This document shows, in pieces, positions 7,886 through 14,304 of a DNA stretch of 64,000 nucleotides (positions within the stretch are counted from its first letter, which is position 1; the number at the start of each line of letters is the position of its first letter). The notes under the pieces were generated by a model. The model was not told the origin of the DNA and made no database searches. It saw nothing but the letters and a program-made list of their open reading frames with translations. The position numbers and the translations under genes were made by a program. Origin of the DNA: an uncultured Spartobacteria bacterium (GTDB lineage Bacteria; Verrucomicrobiota; Verrucomicrobiia; Chthoniobacterales; Chthoniobacteraceae); assembly GCA_903919125.1 (NCBI GenBank), contig CAIXGS010000054.1, positions 1-64,000 of the forward strand, given 5' to 3'.

Positions 7886-8687
7886 TTAGTGGTTGAACAT
7901 AAATTCCGTGGAGTTGAGAAGCGCCCAGACTACGTCCTCATACGGGCGGACGTTGACGGGTGGGGCGGGGATCATTTCCTGAAAACCGGAGAGCTCTTCG
8001 CTTGAGGGACTGCGGCTCAGGCACTTGATGAAAAGTTCGTCAATCACCATGGCAGGCTGCGCCTTGTCCTTCACGTAAGCCTCCAGCGCACCTCCGCAAC
8101 TGAGCCGCGGATTGACGGTGTCTCCAACGGAGAAGTGCAGGGCCTGTGAAAGGGTCGGGGCGGATTTTGTTTCCGTTGAAGAGACGCTTCCGCGCGGACT
8201 GCGTCCCAAGCACTTGAAAACATCGTCGCCGTAGTTTGGACCCTCCGTGCCTCCGGAGGAGCGCGGATAATAATCGATGGCGCGCACGCCGTCAGGGAAG
8301 CCGCTGAAGCGGCGAGGCATTCCCGTGACGGCGATCACACTATCGACGAACACGTCGCCGCGCAGTCTGCGCAAATACGCGCGCGAAAATTGGCGTGTGT
8401 CTCCTCGGTTGGATGCATTGGGGGTGGAGCTGAGCTGGTAGGTGCGCGAGTTGCAGATGTCGCGCACCAGCGCTCGCAGGCTGAAGTTTGAAGCGACGAG
8501 ATGCGTGGCAAGGTCGGCGAGAAGCGGCTCGTTGACGGGCGGATTGGTGACGCGCACGTCGTCTACGGGATGGACGATGCCGCGTCCCATGAGCTGCGCC
8601 CAGACGCGGTTGGCGAGGTTGCGGCTGAAGAGGCTGTTTTCGGGCGACGTCAGCCACTGGGCGAGTGTCTCGAAAAGTGTCTGTCCC
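7886..8687 (-). pseudogene. C-terminal fragment of a DUF1553 (PSD1-type) protein
   Basis: The frame begins inside a DUF1553 domain (ETLAQWLTSPENSLFSRNLANRVW...MGRGIVHPVDD) and continues to a natural end (STEFMFNH then stop), about 265 residues. A full DUF1549/DUF1553 protein has several hundred more N-terminal residues with a cytochrome c-like segment; none of that is present, and an in-frame TGA lies about 20 bp upstream of the break. The break coincides with seam repeat copy 4, and the natural 3' end is followed within 10 bp by copy 3. Read as a gene fragment trapped between two inverted repeats; no start codon or signal peptide suggests expression. Confidence 0.85.
8675..8687 (+). repeat. 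Seam repeat copy 4 (AAGTGTCTGTCCC)
   Basis: A 13 bp copy, exact reverse complement of copy 3, marking the point where the DUF1553 fragment is truncated and the promoter region of the second Phd/PIN module begins. Confidence 0.8.
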
Positions 8688-8705
8688 TCCCAACCCGTGC
8701 TTCAC

Positions 8706-8740
8706 TTGACATCAGACAGAATATCAGACAAATTTGTAGA
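8706..8740 (+). promoter_or_regulatory. Promoter/operator region of Phd/PIN module 2
   Basis: A perfect TTGACA lies at 8706-8711. The octamer ATCAGACA occurs twice, at 8711-8718 and 8723-8730, spaced 12 bp, about one helical turn. No clear -10 box was found at standard spacing. The direct repeat between promoter and start codon fits an operator for the autoregulating antitoxin. The 17 bp AATATCAGACAAATTTG (8720-8736) recurs with 14 of 17 matches at 19529-19545. Confidence 0.45.
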
Positions 8741-8965
8741 ATGCAGACGACTGTCACCGAGCTGTTGCGGGAATTTCCTAAGGTTCGGAGGGCTGTGCTC
8801 TCCGGAGAAACCGTCATCATCCGCAGCCGAGAGGGGAATATGCGCCTCACTCTGGACCACGGAGAAGACCAGCCACGGGTAGGCGCGCTCCGAGGCCTGG
8901 TTCAAACTCAGGAGGACCTTGCCGCTCCAACAACCGTAGCTACCGAATGGAGTCCGTCTCTGTGA
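8741..8965 (+). CDS. Phd/YefM-type antitoxin, module 2
   Basis: A 74-residue protein (TVTELLREFPKVRRAVLSGETVIIRS, with the N-terminal fold of Phd-like antitoxins) followed by a charged tail. The start at 8741 is the first methionine after the promoter-like region; the open frame before it is antisense to the DUF1553 fragment. It overlaps the downstream PIN toxin by 19 bp, the same layout as module 1. Sequence similarity to the module 1 antitoxin is low, so this is a separate acquisition rather than a recent duplication. Confidence 0.82.
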   Translation: MQTTVTELLREFPKVRRAVLSGETVIIRSREGNMRLTLDHGEDQPRVGALRGLVQTQEDLAAPTTVATEWSPSL

Positions 8966-9348
8966 AGTATCTTCTAGACACACACGCCGCCATCTGGGCG
9001 GCTGAAGAGGATCCAAAGCTTGGCCAACGTGCGAAGCTCGCGCTCCTCGCCTCAGCTGCGGGCGACGCTTTGATTTCGGATATCACGCTCCTCGAAATCT
9101 CGATGCTGGTGAAAAAGGGTAAAATCCAAATTCAAATTTCGACTTCGGAGTATCTGAGACGCCTCCAATTCCTCTACCCTCCCGTTCGAATCACACCCAA
9201 CATAGCAACTCTTGCGATGGACCTCAATCTCCCACACGGAGATCCGTTTGACAGGATCATCGTGGCAACGGCCAGCGAGCTGCAGTTAACTTTGCTCACT
9301 AAAGATCATCACATCATGGAAAGTAAACTCGTGCCCACTCTGTGGTAA
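8947..9348 (+). CDS. VapC-like PIN-domain toxin, module 2
   Basis: A 133-residue PIN-domain nuclease with D11 (LLDTHAAIW), E50 (TLLEISML), D102 (DPFDRIIVATA) and D120 (LLTKDHHI), the complete acidic set. The ISMLVKKGKI stretch parallels VSMLAEKGRL in the first PIN protein, so both belong to the same VapC subgroup. Likely an RNase restrained by the overlapping upstream antitoxin. The module is framed by seam repeats at 8675-8687 and 9452-9465, 791 bp from first to last repeat base. Confidence 0.92.
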   Translation: MESVSVKYLLDTHAAIWAAEEDPKLGQRAKLALLASAAGDALISDITLLEISMLVKKGKIQIQISTSEYLRRLQFLYPPVRITPNIATLAMDLNLPHGDPFDRIIVATASELQLTLLTKDHHIMESKLVPTLW

Positions 9349-9451
9349 CCTCCGAGGGTCGGCAATCTCTGCGAGCGGACTCCGGGATGAGGACACAATC
9401 CTTTAACGCGCCCCGCGACGGGACGGCGCGTGAGCTTCGGGCGTCCATGGA

Positions 9452-9465
9452 GGGGACAGACACTT
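9452..9465 (-). repeat. Seam repeat copy 5 (GGGGACAGACACTT)
   Basis: A 14 bp copy at the right side of Phd/PIN module 2. Together with copy 4 it brackets that module in the same orientation as copies 1 and 2 bracket the first toxin-antitoxin segment. Confidence 0.85.
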
Positions 9466-9556
9466 CCCCCTCCCTCAGTCAAGTTGTCAGAACCGAAGTT
9501 ACTGCTCCACGCTAGTACATCTCTCGCTACGGATGCAGGGGGAAAAGGCTTTACCC

Positions 9557-9570
9557 GAGTGTCTGTCCCC
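9557..9570 (+). repeat. Seam repeat copy 6 (GAGTGTCTGTCCCC)
   Basis: An exact 14 bp match to copy 1. It forms an inverted pair with copy 5, with 91 bp between them, and lies just downstream of the 3' end of the truncated minus-strand AbiEii gene. Confidence 0.85.
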
Positions 9571-9697
9571 TGCGTCTTCCCTTGATGAAATCGCAGAGTG
9601 GAAATGTACGAATTTTACGGATTTGGACGACGGCACCAGAGAATTGCCATTGCGCCTCCATTGGAAGGCGGTTCACTGGATTCCCCCCGTCAGGAAA

Positions 9698-10357
9698 TCA
9701 GAGTTGAGCCAATGCAAGCCTGACTTGCTCTTCGATGACCTGCGTGAGGTAAGTCCACCAGGCTGGATTTTCCAGCGTGTCCCGCACCGTAGTGGCGGGG
9801 AGAAAGCGGCGCATTTCCTTTAGAAAATCTTCGCGCAACTGCGGCTCATCTTTCAGAGCTACGGAGCGCCTTTGCAGCAGTGATACAAACTCGTCCTCTT
9901 CGCGCCGATGGTCTCGGATCTTTACGGGGATAAGCTCTGCGGGCAACTCAACGCCCTGCTGCACCAGCCACGCTATGTCCCATAGATCTCGGTTTTTAAT
10001 GCGGCTCGCGCGGAAAGCCAGTGCGACCATTTTGTCGGCCAATATCTCCTCGCGGCTCTGTGCTTGCAGGATAAGGCCCGAGGTCCCGAGGTCGATCCCG
10101 TACAGGTTGCGCAACATCATCGGACGCGGGGCATGGCTGGGAATCGCGCAAATATCCAAATGAATGCGCTGCGCGGGCAGATGCCGCTGCCCCGAGCGGG
10201 TCTCAATGGTGAGCTTCCAAGTGGAAACATTGCCCCCAGATTTCACCGGTTCGCTGATGCGAACAGGCAGTCCATAACGGCTTTGCAGTCGTTCAGTGAG
10301 TACAACCGCAAGAGCCGAGAGATCCTCCTTTTTGAAACCACTGACGTGGGCTGGCGC
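9698..10357 (-). pseudogene. 5'-truncated AbiEii/AbiGii nucleotidyltransferase toxin
   Basis: About 219 residues in the frame directly after the IclR stop codon match the C-terminal two thirds of a second AbiEii subtype: FKKEDLSALAVVLTERLQ, LPAQRIHLDICAIPS, RNLYGIDLGTSGLI, EEILADKMVALAFR, IKNRDLWDIAWL. The N-terminal nucleotidyltransferase core (the glycine-serine motif and first catalytic aspartates) is missing; homology stops where the IclR gene ends. A GTG near 10246 could start a shorter piece but would remain inactive. No antitoxin is adjacent. It differs from the AbiEii at 4640-5535, so two unrelated AbiE toxins have decayed in this region. Confidence 0.85.
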
Positions 10358-11188
10358 TCAAGCGTGCGGAACGCTGACGAAATGCGGCGCATTCGGCCGG
10401 TAACCCAAATGAAGCGAAAGCTGATCGGCGAGCTGCTTCACCTTGAGTCCTAGTTTTTCAAAAGCGCCCGCCGTGACGCGATCCGAGGGGCCGCTGATCC
10501 AGATCGAGGCGAGCGGATGGCCGCGATGATCGAACACAGGCGCGGCGACGCAGGCAAAGGTTTCGCTCTCTTCTCCACGGTCGAGGGCGAAGCCTTGCGT
10601 TTTTACCTTCCTGAGTTCGGCCAGGTAGGCAGTGGCGCTGGTGATCGTGTGGCGGGTGTGTTTGGTGAACTTGATCTGCTGCACGAATGCCTTCTGTGCC
10701 TCGGGGCTCCAGCACGCGAGCATGGCCTTTGCGGGCGCGGCAGTGTGCAGGGGGAAGGCATGACCGATTTCAACCATGACCTTCACCGGATGCGACGACG
10801 GCACCTGATCAAGCACTACGCCGTGATTGCCGGCCAGCGTTCCCAGCAGCGCGGTTTCGCCCGTGGCATCGCGCAAGGCGATGAGGATGAGGGCGGCGGC
10901 TTGGGTGAGGCGCTCGCCGCCTACGGCCGCATGACCGAGGCTGAGGAGCTTGCGGCTGGCGCGGTAGGTCTTCGTGTCTTCATCGCGCTCGACGTAGCTC
11001 CGAAGGGTGAGCGTGGTGGCGATGCGGAAGACCGAGTTCTTCGGCATCTTCAGCGCTTCGGTCATCGTGGTGAGCGTCATGCCTTCCGGGTGCCGCGAGA
11101 GCAGCTCCAGCAGATCTAGCGTGCGCCCCAAGATGGGCACCATGTAGCGGCTGAGAGGGTTGACGGCAGGCTTCCGAGCTTTAGGCAT
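10358..11188 (-). CDS. IclR-family transcriptional regulator
   Basis: A 276-residue regulator. The N-terminal winged helix-turn-helix lies at about residues 17-75 (LGRTLDLLELLSRHPEGMTL...MPKNSVFRIATTL), followed by the IclR effector domain (FPLHTAAPAKAMLA, GFALDRGEESETFACVAAPVFD, ASIWISGPSDR). The start at 11188 was chosen for family length; the frame is open to 11245. It is divergent from an SDR remnant and a beta-helix gene. IclR proteins often control the divergent catabolic gene; here the probable target, a dehydrogenase, survives only as a fragment. Paired TTTG/CAAA sites upstream may be its operators. Confidence 0.92.
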   Translation of the reverse strand: MPKARKPAVNPLSRYMVPILGRTLDLLELLSRHPEGMTLTTMTEALKMPKNSVFRIATTLTLRSYVERDEDTKTYRASRKLLSLGHAAVGGERLTQAAALILIALRDATGETALLGTLAGNHGVVLDQVPSSHPVKVMVEIGHAFPLHTAAPAKAMLACWSPEAQKAFVQQIKFTKHTRHTITSATAYLAELRKVKTQGFALDRGEESETFACVAAPVFDHRGHPLASIWISGPSDRVTAGAFEKLGLKVKQLADQLSLHLGYRPNAPHFVSVPHA

Positions 11189-11190
11189 GC

Positions 11191-11224
11191 GTTTGATATA
11201 CAAAACAAGGTTTGATATTGCAAA
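11191..11224. promoter_or_regulatory. Twin TTTG-N5/6-CAAA sites upstream of the IclR gene
   Basis: GTTTGATAT occurs at 11191-11199 and again at 11210-11218. Each is followed by CAAA, giving two half-palindromes TTTG-ATATA-CAAA (11192-11204) and TTTG-ATATTG-CAAA (11211-11224), 19 bp apart. They lie immediately upstream of the IclR start and in the region shared with the divergent frame, where an autoregulatory operator is expected. Binding is inferred. Confidence 0.45.
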
Positions 11225-11275
11225 TGTACATTCGGTAGCCTTCACTCCGGTTTTTCATTTCAAGACTATTCCCAA

Positions 11276-11416
11276 ATGACAAACACGTCCTCATTCACCG
11301 TCATCGCCACCGGCGCTTCCAGTGGAGAGGGCGCGGACATCACGGATGCCTTTCTAAAAGTGGAGACTCGCGGCTGGATCACCGGCCGCACCTCAGCGCA
11401 GCTCCACGCCAAAACT
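11276..11416 (+). pseudogene. N-terminal remnant of a short-chain dehydrogenase (SDR)
   Basis: The ~45 codons before the beta-helix gene, in the same frame, read as an SDR N-terminus: a VIATGASSGEG segment matches the nucleotide-binding TGxxxGxG motif, and AFLK followed by ITGRTSAQL matches the helix and second strand of the Rossmann fold. The match then stops and the signal peptide of the next gene begins. Inferred: an SDR gene divergent from the IclR regulator lost everything after its first ~45 codons in a deletion that brought the beta-helix gene next to it, in frame. Confidence 0.6.
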
Positions 11417-12679
11417 ATGCGTACCCTTTTGTTTCTCATCGCCTTCGCACCGCTCCTTCATGCGGCGGAACATTTAATCCAGCCCGGCAATCATCCCCAA
11501 GAAATTCTGGATCGCGCAGCCTCAGGTGACCGCCTCGTGTTTCAGCCCGGCCTGCACGAACACCAACCCGGCAAATACCGTGCGCTTCTATACGTGGACA
11601 AATCCGTCGAAATCGAACTTAAGCAGGGGGCGACACTCAAGCTCGCGAACAATGCCACAAAGCTCGAGGCCACCCCCGAAATCACCACCGACCAAGATGC
11701 CGGCAAGAAGCTCGACGATATGGAGGTCGGCGGCGCTTTCGACCTCACCAGTTCTTCCATCTTTACGATCGTCACAGATTCCGAGGGTCCTGAAGGACAG
11801 ACAGACACGTTTGCATGGGGGGTCTTTCACAATGTGGAAAATCCCGAGGGTAGCGGGCGGCTCGCAGCCTCCGAAAGCAAGTTTGCAGAAACGCCCCACC
11901 GGGGCGTCCCGATCACCGGCGACTGGCAGGAGCTTGCGAACGGCGTGAAGATCCGCTTCGCTCACAAGTCCGGCCACAACAAGGGTAGCCGCTGGTTTGT
12001 TACCTACGACGGGCCCGAGGCCTACGGCATCCGAATCGGCTACGGTCGCCAGTCCGACTACATCGAAAACGTGCGCATCACCGGCAAAGGCACCATCGAT
12101 ATGAACGCTACACACAATGTGCAGCCTGGCTTTCTCGTGAAGGATATCAACGCCTGCGTGCTCATTCACGGGCGCGTGCGCGGCGTGGTGGTCGAGGACA
12201 TCACGATGACCGATACCAACCGCTCGGTCATGTGCTACGGCGAACATAGCGGCAAATTCCTGCCAGGCGGGGCTGTGACGCCCGGCACATCCTTCGACGC
12301 CGAAGACATCACCATTCAGCGCACCCGTACTTTGAATCCCAACGGAGCCGCTTACCTACTCGGTCACCCTTCGTTCCGGGGCAATCTGCGCAAAGTGAAA
12401 TGCAACTACAACTACATGGAGACCGCCGTCACTGCCATCGAACCGAACTTCAATCTCGATGGCTATGAGGTGATCGGAAACGTGATCAAAAGTGGCGGCA
12501 ACGCGATCCACTGCTGGCGCCACTCGAAGAATGGCGTCATCGCCGACAACCTCCGCATCCACGATAACACGGGCAGGGCCGTCGTTGTGATGGGCGCCCC
12601 GAAAGGCTGGGAAGCCCCAGAGAAGCCCGTGTCGAGAAACAACCGGAATCATCTCGCTGACACCGCGCCCAAGCCATAG
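11417..12679 (+). CDS. Secreted right-handed parallel beta-helix protein
   Basis: A 420-residue protein with a signal peptide (MRTLLFLIAFAPLLHA). Repetitive short strands such as VRITGKGTIDM, VVVEDITMTDTN, EDITIQRTRT and GVIADNLRIHDN, with stacked asparagine/valine positions, indicate a right-handed parallel beta-helix, the fold of pectate lyases, polysaccharide lyases and epimerases. No catalytic signature of a specific lyase family was recognised. The start at 11417 was chosen because it begins the signal peptide; the in-frame upstream stretch is an SDR remnant. A role in polysaccharide binding or cleavage is inferred from the fold and from the carbohydrate genes that follow. Confidence 0.75.
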   Translation: MRTLLFLIAFAPLLHAAEHLIQPGNHPQEILDRAASGDRLVFQPGLHEHQPGKYRALLYVDKSVEIELKQGATLKLANNATKLEATPEITTDQDAGKKLDDMEVGGAFDLTSSSIFTIVTDSEGPEGQTDTFAWGVFHNVENPEGSGRLAASESKFAETPHRGVPITGDWQELANGVKIRFAHKSGHNKGSRWFVTYDGPEAYGIRIGYGRQSDYIENVRITGKGTIDMNATHNVQPGFLVKDINACVLIHGRVRGVVVEDITMTDTNRSVMCYGEHSGKFLPGGAVTPGTSFDAEDITIQRTRTLNPNGAAYLLGHPSFRGNLRKVKCNYNYMETAVTAIEPNFNLDGYEVIGNVIKSGGNAIHCWRHSKNGVIADNLRIHDNTGRAVVVMGAPKGWEAPEKPVSRNNRNHLADTAPKP

Positions 12680-13111
12680 GCCCATAGCTAAACCATTTTC
12701 AAGCCAGAGGCGGACGTTTATCGTCTCTTCTCCACCGCCTCTCTGTGCTTCCACGAGGAAATTCAGGCGAATCACTTTTCGAGAAACGTCTCGATCGCAA
12801 GTTTCCAAATTTTCTTTGTGGTAACACCAACAAATACAAGTTCAGGCTGCACTCATGTGCGTCTGAACAGACAAGGCCAAAATGATATTTGCGGGGATCG
12901 CGACGGCTAAGGTGATCGGGCAATAACCGTCGCCGTGCCCAGCGGTGTTCAGCAGCGTTTTAACCGTGTTGCCCTGATTGAGTCCAACCCTAGCGAATCG
13001 GCGGTGTAAGAGTTCGATGACCGTCAAGTGCGGCGCATTAAATCCCACGGGACCGTGCGGGGTACTGATTCGGGAATTGGCATCGCCATTCAAGCGATGT
13101 CGCACAGCTTA
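12680..13111. other. Gap between convergent genes, no gene recognised
   Basis: A 432 bp region between the beta-helix gene and the LacI gene. The first part contains a hairpin (12706-12742). Short open frames exist on both strands but show no recognisable domain. Confidence 0.5.
12706..12742. terminator. Possible terminator hairpin after the beta-helix gene
   Basis: AGAGGCGG (12706-12713) pairs perfectly with CCGCCTCT (12735-12742), with an inner GACG-TTTAT-CGTC hairpin in the loop. It lies 27 bp after the stop. No U-run follows, so it may slow or stabilise rather than terminate by itself. Confidence 0.3.
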
Positions 13112-14149
13112 TTAGGGCCGGATACTGGCGCCATCGATCCATGCCGGTGGAATGAGAATCTGTCGTGGCACTTCGGGGAGCCCCCGCTCGTTGTGCTGCA
13201 GCTGAGTCGCGACAAGATTAATGGCGGCGGCGGCAACGTGGTTTCGCCGTTGATGGATGCCCGCAAATCCCGCCATGCGCGCGGTCCAGTCGTGAACAAC
13301 GAGCCCGATATCGTCGGGAATCCTCAGCCCCAATTTCGCCAACCACTCCGGAACGTAAGTATCGAATGAAATAAGCGCGTCGGGAGTGCTGTCCTTCATC
13401 CATGCCCTGAACGCGCCTCCACATCGGCTGAGGTTGTTGTGAGGCAGCAGTAAAAGAGGGACCCGCTGGGAACGGGGCAGGCTCTTTTGAAAATGCAGCA
13501 TGGATGCCGAGTACGTGTGTTCGCTGCGGTCGTCAACCCACTTGGTCACCGCCAAACCAATCCTTTTATAACCGCGTGCAGCGAGTTCGCTAGCCGCCTG
13601 ATGAATACCCAAAGTCATATTCCCTGCTGCACGGTGGAGCGGCGTTTTTAATCCGTACCCGAAGGTTGCCGCGGCGAAATCGGTATAATCCAACTGCCCG
13701 CACCGCATTTCGGAAGACTGCGGTGACACAATCATGCCCTCTATGCCGCGAGCCTTCAGGATGTTTGTGAGCCGCGCAGGGGTGAGTCGATCGATCCCCA
13801 GATGGAACTCTTCGATCTGGTAGCCGTGCTGTCCCGCCCGCACTGCAATATCCTCCAGTGAAACGTATTGGTAGGCTGCATCGTGGAGTTCGTCCTGCGC
13901 ACCAACCTCCCGAATCACCGCAAGGGTAGCCCGAGTCCCGCTCGCCTTCCGGCCCCGTACCAAGTGCATCATCCGGCTCAGGTGCGGGTCCGGTTGATAA
14001 CCCAGTTCCTCAGCCGCCTGCAGTACGCGCGTCCGGGTGGAAGCTGCCACTTTCGGAGATCCACGAAGCACGCGCGAAACCGTCATTGCGGATGCGCCGG
14101 ATTTAGCTGCAATCGCCCTCACTCCAATCATCCCAGATCCGGTGCTCAT
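13112..14149 (-). CDS. LacI-family transcriptional regulator
   Basis: A 345-residue LacI-type regulator. The DNA-binding headpiece is at residues 8-56 (VRAIAAKSGASAMTVSRVLR, then TRTRVLQAAEELGYQPDP), followed by a periplasmic-binding-protein-like effector domain (GIEGMIVSPQSSE, RGYKRIGLAVTK, DALISFDTYVPEWL, GLRIPDDIGLVVHD). The start was set at 14149, next to the headpiece; the frame is open to 14266. It is divergent from the sialidase operon with a 22 bp inverted repeat in between, so it most likely represses that operon until a sugar-derived ligand binds. Confidence 0.92.
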   Translation of the reverse strand: MSTGSGMIGVRAIAAKSGASAMTVSRVLRGSPKVAASTRTRVLQAAEELGYQPDPHLSRMMHLVRGRKASGTRATLAVIREVGAQDELHDAAYQYVSLEDIAVRAGQHGYQIEEFHLGIDRLTPARLTNILKARGIEGMIVSPQSSEMRCGQLDYTDFAAATFGYGLKTPLHRAAGNMTLGIHQAASELAARGYKRIGLAVTKWVDDRSEHTYSASMLHFQKSLPRSQRVPLLLLPHNNLSRCGGAFRAWMKDSTPDALISFDTYVPEWLAKLGLRIPDDIGLVVHDWTARMAGFAGIHQRRNHVAAAAINLVATQLQHNERGLPEVPRQILIPPAWIDGASIRP

Positions 14150-14209
14150 CTCAGTTTGTGCGGTTGGTTTTGAGAAAGGAATGCGTTCCAGCATCCTCCA
14201 CGCGCTCTT

Positions 14210-14231
14210 TTGTAACCTAAAAATGTTACAA
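14210..14231. promoter_or_regulatory. 22 bp inverted repeat, candidate LacI-family operator
   Basis: TTGTAAC (14210-14216) and GTTACAA (14225-14231) form perfect 7 bp arms around an A/T-rich 8 bp spacer. The site lies roughly midway between the divergent starts at 14149 and 14305, where a single operator could control both genes. LacI-family operators are near-palindromes of this size, though usually with a central CG, which is absent here. Confidence 0.6.
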
Positions 14232-14304
14232 TACCACGAAGTATCTTTTGAGGGCATCAACGCCACAAGCTAAAGCCTATCCCAGCTCAAAAACACATCC
14301 CTTC

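Larger units (their letters stand above)
9349..9697. other. Gene-free stretch with a repeat pair
   Basis: This 349 bp gap between the second PIN toxin and the truncated AbiEii holds seam repeat copies 5 and 6 in inverted orientation. TTCCCCC directly after copy 5 and GGGGGAA before copy 6 can extend the pairing, so bases 9452-9570 could fold into one interrupted hairpin. No coding sequence was recognised. Confidence 0.6.

Noticed and set aside
11793-11809. GGACAGACAGACAC inside the beta-helix gene, resembling the seam repeat
   Set aside because: It is in frame (EGQTDT), lacks the conserved flanking G and T bases, and lies within well-conserved coding sequence. Chance similarity is the simpler explanation.
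12842-13105. An 87-codon minus-strand open frame after the LacI gene
   Set aside because: Low-quality match to anything, no ribosome binding site, and partly composed of repeats of short hydrophobic stretches; treated as noncoding.
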